Shown one piece after another: positions 8,673 through 16,550 of a stretch of 64,000 nucleotides of DNA (position 1 is the first letter of the stretch; every line of letters starts with the position of its first letter). The DNA comes from Ilyomonas sp964249755 (lineage in GTDB: Bacteria; Bacteroidota; Bacteroidia; Chitinophagales; Chitinophagaceae): contig CAXUDB010000001.1 of the NCBI GenBank assembly GCA_964249755.1, positions 1,364,001 through 1,428,000 of the forward strand, given 5' to 3'. Under the pieces are notes generated by a model. That model made no database searches. It saw only the letters and a program-made list of their open reading frames with translations, and was not told the origin of the DNA. The position numbers and the translations under genes were made by a program.

Positions 8673-9305
8673 ATGTTGGAACAGAAAGAAACAAATCATT
8701 TATTTCCTGTTTTTTTAAAGCTGGAAGAGATGCGCGTGTTGCTGATTGGTGCAGGTAATGTCGGCGTTGAAAAGCTGAATGCGATTCTGACCAATTCACC
8801 GGCTACTACGGTGCGCGTGATTGCAAAAGAAATTAATGAAGAGTTCAAACAACTGGCTTCGCAGCACAGCAACGTGCATATAATTCAGAGTGCGTATGAG
8901 CCTTCGTGTTTGGATGATTGCCACATCGTGATTGCGGCGGTGAATGATATAGCGCTGAGCACCGTTATCCGCAATGATGCGAAAGCAAAAGGCAAGCTGA
9001 TTAATGTGGCTGACAAGCCGTACCTGTGTGATTTTTATTTAGGTTCCGTGGTAACAAAAGGCAACCTGAAACTGGGCATTTCCACCAATGGAAAATCGCC
9101 CACGCTGGCAAAGCGATTGAAAGAGATGTTCGCCGAAATGCTGCCGGAAGAAATAGATGAACTGATGAACAACCTGCACATCATCCGCAACAGCCTGGAA
9201 GGTAATTTTCAGGATAGAATTAAAGAGCTGAATAAGATTACACAATCGCTGGTGGAGAAGCCATTGAGTGAAGCAGAGAAGTATGAGCAATATTGGTTTT
9301 TGTAG
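8673..9305 (+). CDS. precorrin-2 dehydrogenase / sirohydrochlorin ferrochelatase (Met8-like)
   Basis: A 210-residue protein matching the N-terminal half of CysG and yeast Met8. These enzymes oxidise precorrin-2 with NAD and insert iron to form siroheme. The N-terminus NHLFPVFLKLEEMRVLLIGAGNVG is a family opening followed by a Rossmann GAGNVG loop. AAVNDIALSTVI and VADKPYLCDFYLG follow in the usual order, the last region holding an acidic residue used in catalysis. LGISTNGKSPTLAKRLKE matches the helical dimerisation part. With cobA at 4093 it completes siroheme synthesis from uroporphyrinogen III, supplying cysI. It lies 60 bp downstream of cysI on the same strand and is likely co-transcribed. 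Confidence 0.9.
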   Translation: MLEQKETNHLFPVFLKLEEMRVLLIGAGNVGVEKLNAILTNSPATTVRVIAKEINEEFKQLASQHSNVHIIQSAYEPSCLDDCHIVIAAVNDIALSTVIRNDAKAKGKLINVADKPYLCDFYLGSVVTKGNLKLGISTNGKSPTLAKRLKEMFAEMLPEEIDELMNNLHIIRNSLEGNFQDRIKELNKITQSLVEKPLSEAEKYEQYWFL

Positions 9306-9322
9306 CATAAATCTGTTTTGAA

Positions 9323-10714
9323 TTGTCAACCTTGCTTCCCCAACAACTCATTGCATCTTTACAACTCGCACCCGGCTTTGAGGAAGGTGCTTTCACCAAA
9401 GCGCATGAAGAGAAACCGGTTATATCCATCCGCTTTCAACCCATTAAATATTCAATCGTCGCCCAGCAATATTCAATTAACCATTTACAATTACCCATTC
9501 ATAGTAAAGTTCCGTGGTGTGAGGGGGCTTACTATTTAAGCGAGCGTCCTTCTTTCACTTTTGATCCGTTGTTTCATGCAGGATTGTATTATGTGCAGGA
9601 AGCGAGTAGTATGTTTTTATGGGAGATGCTGAAGCAAACAATAGGAGAGGATACAACAAATAAAAAAGTGCTGGACTTGTGCGCGGCGCCGGGTGGAAAA
9701 AGCACATTGCTTTCTTCTTATTTTATAGACGGTTTGATAGTGGCGAATGAAGTGATTAAAAGCCGCGTAAACATCTTGTCGGAAAACATTACGAAGTGGG
9801 GAAATGACAATGTGGTTGTCACCAACAATGACCCCGCACATTTTCAGAAATTAGAAGGTTTTTTTGACGTGCTGATGATAGATGCGCCATGCAGCGGGAG
9901 TGGTTTATTTCGGAAAGACAAAGATGCAATAGAAGAGTGGAGCGAAGAAGCCGTAAATCTTTGCAGCCTGCGCCAGCAGCGGATTGTAGGCGATGCGTAT
10001 GCCAGCCTGCAACAGAATGGAATTCTCATTTATTCCACCTGTTCTTATTCAATGGAGGAAGATGAAGCGATATTAGATTGGATGATGGATCACTTCTTTT
10101 TATCAACTATTAAAATTGAGGCAAAAGAAGAATGGGGCATTGTAGAAACGGTATCAGCCAAACATAAGGCTTATGGTTATCGTTTTTATCCTGATAAAGT
10201 GCAGGGTGAGGGTTTTTTCATTGCTGTATTTTGCAAAAAAGATGGTGTTTTATCTTCCTCTTTTTCTGCAGATCCGTTACCCTCTATCAATAACAAAGAA
10301 AAGGAACTTTGGATGCCGTGGATAAAGGATGAACGTGAACTATTACTGATAAAGCAGAGTCATTTTACAATAACTATTCCTCCGCTCATGTATTCCCACC
10401 TTGCGACGCTGAAAAAGGCTTTGTATATTAAACAAGCAGGTATTACATTGGGTGAAATAAAAGGCAAAGATGTGATCCCGCATCATGCACTGGCGGTAAG
10501 CAACCTCGTTAATGAATCGGTAAACTTCGTCCAATTCACACAAGAACAAGCCATCCGGTTTTTACAAAAAAAAGAAATTGATATCGAAACTGCCACGCTG
10601 CATAAGGGCTGGCAGCTCGCCCGCTACTGTGAAATAGGATTGGGCTGGGTGAAAGTTTTACCCAACCGGATAAATAACTACTATCCTATGGAGTGGAGAA
10701 TTCTAAAAAATTAA
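9323..10714 (+). CDS. RNA cytosine-C5 methyltransferase, RsmF/YebU-like
   Basis: A 463-residue SAM-dependent RNA m5C methyltransferase. The SAM loop CAAPGGKSTLLSS is near residue 119, the motif IV DAPCSGSGLFRK near 187 and the catalytic-cysteine motif YSTCSYSMEED near 237. A C-terminal extension with NLVNESVNFVQF and AIRFLQKKEID resembles the RsmF C-terminal region. There is no ATG before the conserved part. An in-frame stop at 9308 limits the start to TTG at 9323 (or TTG at 9332). Residues about 39-59, between SIRFQPIK and VPWCEGAYYL, are encoded by a heptamer-like insertion (9439-9499) that lengthens a loop normally short. The C-terminal domain supports rRNA methylation, but the target base cannot be told. 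Confidence 0.85.
   Translation: MSTLLPQQLIASLQLAPGFEEGAFTKAHEEKPVISIRFQPIKYSIVAQQYSINHLQLPIHSKVPWCEGAYYLSERPSFTFDPLFHAGLYYVQEASSMFLWEMLKQTIGEDTTNKKVLDLCAAPGGKSTLLSSYFIDGLIVANEVIKSRVNILSENITKWGNDNVVVTNNDPAHFQKLEGFFDVLMIDAPCSGSGLFRKDKDAIEEWSEEAVNLCSLRQQRIVGDAYASLQQNGILIYSTCSYSMEEDEAILDWMMDHFFLSTIKIEAKEEWGIVETVSAKHKAYGYRFYPDKVQGEGFFIAVFCKKDGVLSSSFSADPLPSINNKEKELWMPWIKDERELLLIKQSHFTITIPPLMYSHLATLKKALYIKQAGITLGEIKGKDVIPHHALAVSNLVNESVNFVQFTQEQAIRFLQKKEIDIETATLHKGWQLARYCEIGLGWVKVLPNRINNYYPMEWRILKN
9439..9499. repeat. heptamer-like insertion inside the RsmF-like gene
   Basis: ACCCATT at 9439-9445 recurs at 9493-9499, 54 bp (18 codons) apart. The last 28 bases (9472-9499) fall into four consecutive 7-mers ending in ATT. 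The segment is in frame and lies between two conserved protein motifs. Confidence 0.6.
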
Positions 10715-10747
10715 TTTTACGCCCGACTACCTATAATTGTTTGAACT

Positions 10748-11785
10748 ATGAAACGGACGGTTCATTGCAGCATGGTGCTGCTTTTTTCTCTTTTCTTGTT
10801 TGTGAAAACCAGTGCGCAATTGGCTTACAGCATGCACACGCTGGAGCAAGGCGAAACACTGAGTGCATTGGCAAAAACCTATCACACTACAGTGGGCGAC
10901 ATCATGCGCATGAATGGCATGAATGCACAAAGCCAGCTTCATGCAGGCGATAAAATAAAAATACCCGCCAGCGGCACAACAGTTGCCCGCGACGCTTCTG
11001 CTGCGCCATCAACTGTAGCGCAACCGGCTGCTACGCCAAAGACGCACGTAGTGGCGGCAGGCGAAACCTTGTACCATATCAGCCAGGTGTATAAAGTGCC
11101 GGTTGATAAACTGATTGCGCTAAATAACCTGCAGGATGGCAGTGTGAAAGTAGGGCAGACCCTAATGCTGACGGATAATGCAATTTCTTCTCCGAGTGCA
11201 ACAGCAACTCCGCAAAAAGCGAGGACGGAAACGGTTGATAATACTGCACAAGCCGCTACTCCACCGGCAGTAAAAAGCACTCAGCAGACTGAACCGGTAA
11301 AGCAGCCGGCAACAACCAATAAAGAAACAAGTATTGAAGAGACCAAGCCCCAGCCAAAGAAGGAAAGTGCTCCTCCTACGGTTGCTTCTCCATCACAAAG
11401 CAGTACTTCTTCCAGCGATGACAATACCGGACAGTCGCCTACTGATGTAGCTGTTACCAATGCACCCAAGGAAGGCTTTTTTACCACGCTGTATGGGCAA
11501 AACAAAAGCACGGGAAACGAGCAGACGGAAACGGGCAGCGCGATGACTTTTAAATCGGCAAGCGGATGGGCAGATAAGAAATATTATATCCTGATGAACA
11601 ATGCACCCACCGGTTCTATTGTGAAAGTGAAGAGCGGAAAAAATGAGTTGTATGCGAAGGTGCTGTGGAGTTTAGGAGAGATGAAAGAGAATGATGGACT
11701 GCATTTCCGCATCAGTACCGCAGCGGCTGCGGCATTAGGTATTGCCGATCAGAAATTTGATTTGAAAGTGAGTTATTATGAGTGA
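10748..11785 (+). CDS. secreted protein with two LysM domains and a degenerate RlpA-like C-terminal domain
   Basis: 345 residues. A signal peptide (about 1-24, ending KTSAQ) is followed by two LysM domains. LysM 1 is about residues 28-76, with EQGETLSALAKTY and IKIP. LysM 2 is about 97-140, with VAAGETLYHISQVYKVPVDKL. LysM domains bind peptidoglycan. A long Pro/Thr/Ser/Lys-rich linker (about 145-240) leads to a C-terminal domain. Its segments GSIVKVKSGKNELYAKVL and ISTAAAAALGIADQKFDLKV resemble the double-psi beta barrel of RlpA-like proteins, without the usual catalytic Asp context. It probably works in the periplasm as a cell-wall-binding factor; enzymatic activity is doubtful. The gene converges on fmt. 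Confidence 0.8.
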   Translation: MKRTVHCSMVLLFSLFLFVKTSAQLAYSMHTLEQGETLSALAKTYHTTVGDIMRMNGMNAQSQLHAGDKIKIPASGTTVARDASAAPSTVAQPAATPKTHVVAAGETLYHISQVYKVPVDKLIALNNLQDGSVKVGQTLMLTDNAISSPSATATPQKARTETVDNTAQAATPPAVKSTQQTEPVKQPATTNKETSIEETKPQPKKESAPPTVASPSQSSTSSSDDNTGQSPTDVAVTNAPKEGFFTTLYGQNKSTGNEQTETGSAMTFKSASGWADKKYYILMNNAPTGSIVKVKSGKNELYAKVLWSLGEMKENDGLHFRISTAAAAALGIADQKFDLKVSYYE

Positions 11786-11794
11786 ATGTTTCAA

Positions 11795-11860
11795 CCGCGA
11801 AGACACGAAGACGCGAAGAAATATCACATAATTTTCCTGCGTGTCTTTGTGTCTTAGCAG
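11795..11860. terminator. imperfect inverted repeat between convergent genes
   Basis: CGCGAAGACACGAAGACGCG (from 11796) is roughly mirrored by GCGTGTCTTTGTGTCTT (11840-11855). The GAAGACGCGAAGA / TCTTTGTGTCTT type of stem lies exactly between the convergent LysM and fmt stop codons, where a bidirectional terminator is expected. It lacks a clean T run on both sides. Confidence 0.5.
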
Positions 11861-11866
11861 TTTGTT

Positions 11867-12802
11867 TTATATCCTGTACCCTCTTAAAAATTCCTCGATC
11901 TTCATGCGTTTTTTTCCCTCCAGTTGCAGGTCCAATACCTGGATGAAACCATTGCGGCAGGCAAACTTCAGGAAGGTTTTGCCATCGGTTTGAACGGCTC
12001 CGTTTTCTATGGTGTGTTCACTGTATTCTTTGCGGCTACTGAATATTTTCAGCATCTTGTTTTGCAGGTAGGTAAAAGCAGTTGGGTAAGGCGCTAAGCC
12101 GCGAACCAGATTGTAGATCTCATCTGCAGGTTTGCTCCAGTCTATGCGGCAGGTGTCGGTAAAAATTTTGGGTGCGTGAGGAATAGTTGATGGTTGATGG
12201 TTGATGGTTGGTTGTGGAACTTCGTGAAGAGAACCATCCGCTAAGCCCTGAACCGTTTTGAGTAATAATTGGGCACCCACTTCTTTCATTTCATCGTGCA
12301 GTTCACCGGCTGTTTCATCCTCTCTTATCGGGATGGTTTGTTGCAATAAGATATTGCCGGTATCTATTTCGTGCTGCAGTTTGAAAGTAGTAACACCGGT
12401 TTCCTTTTCCCCATTAATGATGGCCCAGTTGATGGGCGCCGCGCCGCGGTAACGGGGCAGGAGAGATCCATGTACATTAATGGTGCCCATGGGCGGCGCA
12501 TTCCAGACTATTTCGGGCAACATACGGAAGGCAACCACAACCTGGAGGTCAGCCTTTAGGCTCCCCAGTTCTTCCAGGAATAAAGGATCCTTTAGTTTTT
12601 CGGGTTGAAGAACAAGCAGGTTATGTTCTACCGCATACTTCTTTACTGCGCTTTCGTTGCTTTTCATACCTCTGCCGGACGGCTTGTCGGGTGCAGTAAT
12701 CACACCGACAATGTTGTATCCGTTCTGTACCAATATAGCCAGTGAAGCGACGGCAAATTCGGGTGTGCCCATGAAGACGATGCGGAGATCTTTATCATTC
12801 AT
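11867..12802 (-). CDS. fmt: methionyl-tRNA formyltransferase
   Basis: 311 residues. The enzyme formylates Met-tRNAfMet using 10-formyltetrahydrofolate before translation initiation. The N-terminus RIVFMGTPEFAVASL, the catalytic segment NVHGSLLPRYRGAAPINWA and the downstream ETGVTTFKLQHEIDTG are diagnostic. The C-terminal OB-fold domain starts around IDWSKPADEIYNLVRGLAPYP. The link between the two domains (VPQPTINHQPSTIPHAPK) is longer than in E. coli Fmt. It is coded by a heptamer repeat tract (12187-12207), which appears to have expanded in frame in an exposed linker. The gene lies downstream of namZ on the same strand, separated by a 24-bp palindrome. Confidence 0.95.
   Translation of the reverse strand: MNDKDLRIVFMGTPEFAVASLAILVQNGYNIVGVITAPDKPSGRGMKSNESAVKKYAVEHNLLVLQPEKLKDPLFLEELGSLKADLQVVVAFRMLPEIVWNAPPMGTINVHGSLLPRYRGAAPINWAIINGEKETGVTTFKLQHEIDTGNILLQQTIPIREDETAGELHDEMKEVGAQLLLKTVQGLADGSLHEVPQPTINHQPSTIPHAPKIFTDTCRIDWSKPADEIYNLVRGLAPYPTAFTYLQNKMLKIFSSRKEYSEHTIENGAVQTDGKTFLKFACRNGFIQVLDLQLEGKKRMKIEEFLRGYRI
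12187..12207. repeat. three perfect TTGATGG heptamers inside fmt
   Basis: Three head-to-tail copies of a 7-mer (21 bp, 7 codons) with partial units on both sides, in frame within the fmt interdomain linker. Gain or loss of one unit would shift the fmt reading frame; three units preserve it. Confidence 0.9.
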
Positions 12803-12825
12803 GCGGCAAAGCTACCTCATCCCAA

Positions 12826-12849
12826 CCCTTCTCCACGCGTGGAGAAGGG
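12826..12849. terminator. 24-bp perfect palindrome between namZ and fmt
   Basis: CCCTTCTCCACG is followed directly by its reverse complement. On the minus strand it sits 36 bp after the namZ stop and 24 bp before the fmt start. It could act as a terminator or RNA-processing hairpin, but no T run follows. The adjoining GGTTGGGATGAGG on the minus strand makes it look like a common dispersed intergenic repeat. Confidence 0.6.
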
Positions 12850-12884
12850 CTTTGTGGCAACTCTCTATTTGTGCGGCAGCTTAT

Positions 12885-14141
12885 TTATTCGAAGTCTTTA
12901 TAGAGCAGGTATTTTTTACGGATTGTTTTAAAGGCGTTTAAGGCAGGTTGCCAGCTTTGGCGGATGCTCTTTTCGCTGTCGCCGTTCCTGATTTGTTGCA
13001 TGCCCTGTGCGTTTCCCCAGAGTTTGCTGAAGAAGACATCTTTCGGTAGACCGCTTTTGGGTTGCAGGAAGAAACTGTCTTTCTGAGGAAAGAGTCCGTA
13101 TGCTTTCAACAACCATCCGAGCTCTATTCCAGGCTCTTTCTTTTCGGTCGTAATATCCCAACCATAGCATTGAATGTCTTTCCATTTGGGTGAGGAAGCG
13201 CCCTCATTGCTGTGTGGTGTGAAGGCATATAAGGTATGAGGTAAAGAGGGATGACCAAAAATTGTGAACGGATGTGGTGTGCCGCGTCCTTCGCTCAGTG
13301 TAGTGCCTTCAAAAAAACAGGTAGAAGGATACCAATCAACCGCGTTTTTATCCGGCAGGTTGGGTGATGGCGCCACAGGAAGGCTGTACCTCTTTTTATG
13401 TGCATAGCCTTCGCATTTAATAACGAGGAAATGAAACGGAGTATCCACTGAATTTTGCGCCGCTTTTTGATACCATTCAAACTTATTGTTCGCCGCAGCG
13501 GTAGAGAGCCAGTGCTCGCCGGAGATCATCGCCGCATATTCGCCTATCGTCATGCCATAGACAACGGGCACCGGCTGCATGCCGATAAAGCCCCTGTAAG
13601 CGGTGTCTAACACGGGACCATCTACATACCAACCATTGGGGTTCGGACGATCTAGAATCATCATTGGTTTGTTATTCTCAGCCGCCGCTTCCATGCAGTA
13701 TTGCAGCGATGCGATATAGGTGTAGAAACGCACTCCCACATCCTGGATATCGAAGAGAAGAACATCTATATCTTTTAAATCATCTCCTGTTGGCTTAAGC
13801 TTTTTTCCATACAAAGAAATAATCGGGATGCCTGTAGTTTTATCCGTGTCATTGCCTATGCCCGCGCCGGCATCGGCACTGCCGCGGAAGCCATGCTCGG
13901 GTGCAAAAATTTTTACAATGTTCACGCCTCTTTTACGCAGCGTATCCACGAGGTGCGTGTTGCCTATGCGGGAAGTATGATTGGCAAAAACGGCTACTCT
14001 TTTACCTTGCAGTAGAGGTAGGTAAACTTGCATACGATAGGCACCGGGGAGTATGTATTCTTTATTGGTAGTTATTTGCTGCTGTGCTTTGCCGGAAATA
14101 AATGCAAGCGCTATTGCTATCGTAAGTATGAGACACTTCAT
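12885..14141 (-). CDS. DUF1343 protein, NamZ-like exo-beta-N-acetylmuramidase
   Basis: 418 residues with a cleavable signal peptide (about 1-19, ending SGKAQ). DUF1343 proteins include Bacillus NamZ, which removes terminal N-acetylmuramic acid from peptidoglycan fragments. Conserved segments visible are GKRVAVFANHTSRIG, IFAPEHGFRG, DVLLFDIQDVGVRFYTYI, ILDRPNPNG and SEGRGTPHPF, in family order. The acidic residues in FAPEHGF and LFDIQDVG are probably active-site positions (inference from conservation). Location would be periplasm or outside, in cell-wall recycling. It is upstream of fmt in the same direction, but the functions are unrelated. Confidence 0.88.
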   Translation of the reverse strand: MKCLILTIAIALAFISGKAQQQITTNKEYILPGAYRMQVYLPLLQGKRVAVFANHTSRIGNTHLVDTLRKRGVNIVKIFAPEHGFRGSADAGAGIGNDTDKTTGIPIISLYGKKLKPTGDDLKDIDVLLFDIQDVGVRFYTYIASLQYCMEAAAENNKPMMILDRPNPNGWYVDGPVLDTAYRGFIGMQPVPVVYGMTIGEYAAMISGEHWLSTAAANNKFEWYQKAAQNSVDTPFHFLVIKCEGYAHKKRYSLPVAPSPNLPDKNAVDWYPSTCFFEGTTLSEGRGTPHPFTIFGHPSLPHTLYAFTPHSNEGASSPKWKDIQCYGWDITTEKKEPGIELGWLLKAYGLFPQKDSFFLQPKSGLPKDVFFSKLWGNAQGMQQIRNGDSEKSIRQSWQPALNAFKTIRKKYLLYKDFE

Positions 14142-14262
14142 AGGAGCGTATTATGCGTTGGTGTTTTCAAATGTAGGATAAGAGAATTTGCGACCATCTT
14201 TATTTTAAAACAAGTTAATTATAAACTACAAGTGTTTGGAGCATCTCATTATTTACCCATTT

Positions 14263-14380
14263 CTCCTTTCTTTTCTTGAAAAAAGAAAGGAGCAAAGAAA
14301 TTCAAGCACGGATGATGATACAACACATCCGTGCACATGCCTTGATAGGGCTTGGGAAAATACTGTAATGAAGGGCTTGT
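14263..14380 (+). repeat. two-hairpin dispersed element, copy B
   Basis: Stem 1 is a perfect 12-bp pairing of CTCCTTTCTTTT (14263-14274) with AAAAGAAAGGAG (14281-14292). The spacer CAAAGAAATTCAA leads into stem 2, a perfect 9-bp pairing of GCACGGATG (14306-14314) with CATCCGTGC (14326-14334). The order matches copies at 50735 and 59169. Confidence 0.75.
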
Positions 14381-14535
14381 TGACCTTGATGGATTGGGTA
14401 GGATACATATTATTGTTGGGAGTGCACATTATGGTTAACGTTGCTATCTATTGTGCTTTGATTTATCCTCAGCAGAAAGGGAGAGGGATCTAAGAAAGAG
14501 AAGCTAACCGTACCGGCTTTATAAGGTGGCGGATA

Positions 14536-14569
14536 TTTTGTGTGGGATTGTAAATTAGGGTTAGTTTCG
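14536..14569 (+). promoter_or_regulatory. candidate Bacteroidota-type promoter for the FKBP gene
   Basis: TTTTG at 14536-14540 resembles the -33 element. TAGTTTCG at 14562-14569 is one mismatch from the TAnnTTTG -7 element, with about 21 bp between. Transcription would start near 14576, some 23 bases before the ATG at 14599. Confidence 0.4.
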
Positions 14570-14598
14570 CAACTTTTTAAATTACAAAACGATATTGT

Positions 14599-15054
14599 AT
14601 GCAGGTAAAAAACGGAGATACTATCCAGATACACTATAAGGGTCGCTTAGCCGATGGGACAGTATTTGACAGCAGTGAAGGACGCGAGCCGCTCGAGTTT
14701 GAAGTAGGTGCAGGCAGGGTGATACCCGGTTTCGACGAAGGGGTAAAAGATATGACTATCGGCGAAAAGAAAACCATCCATATCCCCGCCGCAGAAGCTT
14801 ATGGCGACAAGCAGGAACATTTGGTGATGGAGTTTCCGAAAGACCAGTTTCCGCCGGACCTGAAGCCTGAAGTCGGTATGCAGCTTAGTATGAGCAGTAA
14901 CACGGGACAGGTGATACCGGTAGTGATTACGGAGGTGAGAGAAGACAGTGTGCTGCTGGATGCCAACCACCAACTGGCGGGGCATGATTTAATCTTTGAC
15001 CTGGAACTGATGGAGATTAACGGGCAGGGAAAGAGCCGGATCATTATGCCGTAG
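14599..15054 (+). CDS. FKBP-type peptidyl-prolyl isomerase, SlyD-like
   Basis: 151 residues, no signal peptide, so cytoplasmic. The FKBP active site is present: IHYKGRLADGTVFDSS, then VIPGFDEGVKDM (Phe in place of the usual Trp) and AEAYGDK. The AEAYGDK part opens the SlyD-type insert-in-flap chaperone segment (about residues 70-120). The end, NHQLAGHDLIFDLELMEI, is the SlyD-type closing strand. The His-rich metal-binding tail of E. coli SlyD is absent. It probably assists folding at prolyl bonds. The stop codon is immediately followed by an array of eight heptamers and then a strong terminator. Confidence 0.92.
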   Translation: MQVKNGDTIQIHYKGRLADGTVFDSSEGREPLEFEVGAGRVIPGFDEGVKDMTIGEKKTIHIPAAEAYGDKQEHLVMEFPKDQFPPDLKPEVGMQLSMSSNTGQVIPVVITEVREDSVLLDANHQLAGHDLIFDLELMEINGQGKSRIIMP

Positions 15055-15132
15055 GTGAGAGGTGAGAGGTGAGAGGTGAGAGGTGAGAGGTGAGAGGTGA
15101 GAGGTGAGAGGAATATTGGGCATGTAAGTTAC
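15055..15132 (+). repeat. array of eight GTGAGAG heptamers plus shared right flank (copy 1)
   Basis: Exactly eight perfect 7-mers span 15055-15110, starting at the base after the FKBP stop. The following 22 bases (15111-15132) match 61341-61362 with two mismatches. Together the 78 bp form a direct repeat with 61285-61362. Confidence 0.95.
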
Positions 15133-15143
15133 AGGATTTATAG

Positions 15144-15175
15144 AAAAAGCTCCGCTTACTGCGGAGCTTTTTTTG
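15144..15175 (+). terminator. rho-independent terminator after the FKBP gene
   Basis: GCTCCGC (15149-15155) pairs with GCGGAGC (15161-15167) across a 5-base loop, followed by seven T and preceded by five A. It could work in both directions, also ending the minus-strand transcript that finishes at 15192. Confidence 0.9.
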
Positions 15176-15191
15176 TTAGTGCCTGTCGCCT

Positions 15192-15383
15192 TTATTCGTT
15201 CCTGATTTTCTTTAAAACCAGTTGAATTATAAATGAGACGATACAGCTAACGGCAGCGGTGATGGCGGTGGTAATTACCGTGTGCAGCAGCGAGCTCCCC
15301 TGCCACGACTTGTAAAGACCTACCACAAACCCGGTGAGGATGCCGGTGATAGTAGCCGGTTCTCCCCTAGTATCCCAATTCAT
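15192..15383 (-). CDS. small two-helix membrane protein, unknown function
   Basis: 63 residues. Two hydrophobic helices (about residues 12-24 and 33-57, VITTAITAAVSCIVSFIIQLVL) are followed by a basic tail KKIRNE, which suggests both ends on the cytoplasmic side. I do not recognise the family. Size and topology are like holins or small membrane toxins, but nothing proves either. It starts 31 bp after the stop of the 252-residue gene and is probably co-transcribed with it. The terminator at 15144-15175 lies just beyond its stop. Confidence 0.6.
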   Translation of the reverse strand: MNWDTRGEPATITGILTGFVVGLYKSWQGSSLLHTVITTAITAAVSCIVSFIIQLVLKKIRNE

Positions 15384-15414
15384 ACTCTTTGTTTTTGTGT
15401 GAATGAAACTGATA

Positions 15415-16173
15415 CTATACCGGGCTGTCTACCTTGGTGATGGAGCAGGCATTGAAGGCGCCGTTTTTCAACGGATACATCTTGCCGTTGACTTCCTGCA
15501 TGTACTCCACGCCCAGCAGGATGAAGACCGGGTGCGTGCTGCCTCCCTTAATTGTTAAGGTGAGTTTTATTTCCTCCGTAGCCGCATTGTTGTAAGGAAG
15601 TTCCTTCGTGGAAGCCATTACCGTGTCGTTGGTCTCTCCTTCAAAATCGACAGAGGACAAAGAAGCGAATAACCCGAAGTGGGTGGCACCGAAGGGCGCA
15701 ACGATCATGTTGAGCGGGATAAAGCCTGCTACACTCACTGTTGCTTCTCCTTTTTCCCGGTCGAAGACAACCGAGTAAGGGGCGCACATCGTTGCTGAAA
15801 GCGTTGCCCCGATGTTGAATTCAAAGCCCTGCAAGAGACCTGCTTCGCCGTCTATGACGTTGCGTTGGCCGCGGTCACTCGTTGCATCTGCCTTTACCAC
15901 TTTGAGCATGGCGGTGGACAGGCGGCTTACCATGCGCCCGTCTTTTACCTTCACAATAGAGTTGCGCACGGCTACCCGGAGTAGCTTGGCGGCTTTGGTT
16001 GCCCTGCCGAACTCCGCATTGTTTTCCCTGGTGCGCTGGAAGTCGGGATCGGTGGCGATGCGCTCTGCGGAAAGGATGACACGCTTTCTTACTTTAAAAC
16101 CGTCTTTAGATTTAAAGAAGGTGTAATTGTCGAGAGAACCCTGCAGTGGCATAATGCCAGATTGTTTTGCCAT
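15415..16173 (-). CDS. conserved Bacteroidota protein of unknown function (252 aa)
   Basis: 252 residues, no signal peptide. The N-terminal 60 residues are highly basic and characteristic: GSLDNYTFFKSKDGFKVRKR, then FQRTRENNAEFGRATKAAKLLR. The rest is strand-rich, with a central GQRNVIDGEAGLLQGFEFN. I recall similar proteins in Flavobacteria and Chitinophagaceae annotated only as hypothetical, often as several paralogues per genome; no function is known to me. The basic N-terminus could bind nucleic acid; the beta-rich body could be structural. It is followed by the small membrane protein and preceded by the RteC-like gene on the same strand. The A-rich leader and MAKQ start make 16173 a good start. 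Confidence 0.7.
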   Translation of the reverse strand: MAKQSGIMPLQGSLDNYTFFKSKDGFKVRKRVILSAERIATDPDFQRTRENNAEFGRATKAAKLLRVAVRNSIVKVKDGRMVSRLSTAMLKVVKADATSDRGQRNVIDGEAGLLQGFEFNIGATLSATMCAPYSVVFDREKGEATVSVAGFIPLNMIVAPFGATHFGLFASLSSVDFEGETNDTVMASTKELPYNNAATEEIKLTLTIKGGSTHPVFILLGVEYMQEVNGKMYPLKNGAFNACSITKVDSPV

Positions 16174-16550
16174 TTTGTTTGTTGTTTTAAATTTTTAAAA
16201 AATGATTGTTCATTGTCGCCTGCAATCCACGCGTTGATTGCTGATGACGGGACAAACATAGAAAGAGGAGAAGGGCAGGAACAGTGACAGGGGTACCGGT
16301 ACCCCCTGTAACCCTGCTGATGATGAAGGGGTTAGCGAAAAAAAGTTTTTTATGATTTTTCTTCCTGGTCCGTTTTCCGGGCGAGGAAAAAAAGAAAAGT
16401 TGCTGAATGAAGTTGAACCTTTTCAGGCACAGGTGGGCCCGAAGTGGGAGTAAGGTGGGCGGTAGGTGGACGCTGGGTGGGAAGTAGGTGGGAGTAAGGG
16501 GTAAGGAGAGGGGCGGATGGCTGAAGGATTCGATCTAAGTAAAGCAAGCT
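16174..16550. other. intergenic region with a G-rich heptad-like tract
   Basis: 377 bp between the RteC-like stop and the 252-residue gene, no gene seen. Positions 16430-16515 are very G-rich on the plus strand, with repeated GGTGGG and AGTAAGG units, partly in a 7-base rhythm. The open frame through it (16350-16547, minus) is low-complexity Pro/Thr/Leu and not protein-like. Confidence 0.6.

Larger units (their letters stand above)
14142..14598. other. intergenic region between namZ and the FKBP gene
   Basis: A 457-bp divergent intergenic region. It holds copy B of the two-hairpin element (14263-14380) and a candidate promoter for the FKBP gene (14536-14569). Short open frames across it (14028-14279, 14236-14493) show no protein-like features. 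Confidence 0.6.

Noticed and set aside
15055..15110. Possible CRISPR-like array of short repeats
   Set aside because: Units are 7 bp, directly adjacent and without spacers; this is a simple tandem repeat.
15415..16173. Phage structural protein, with the small membrane protein as holin
   Set aside because: No other phage-type genes (terminase, portal, tail, integrase) are present; kept as unknown.
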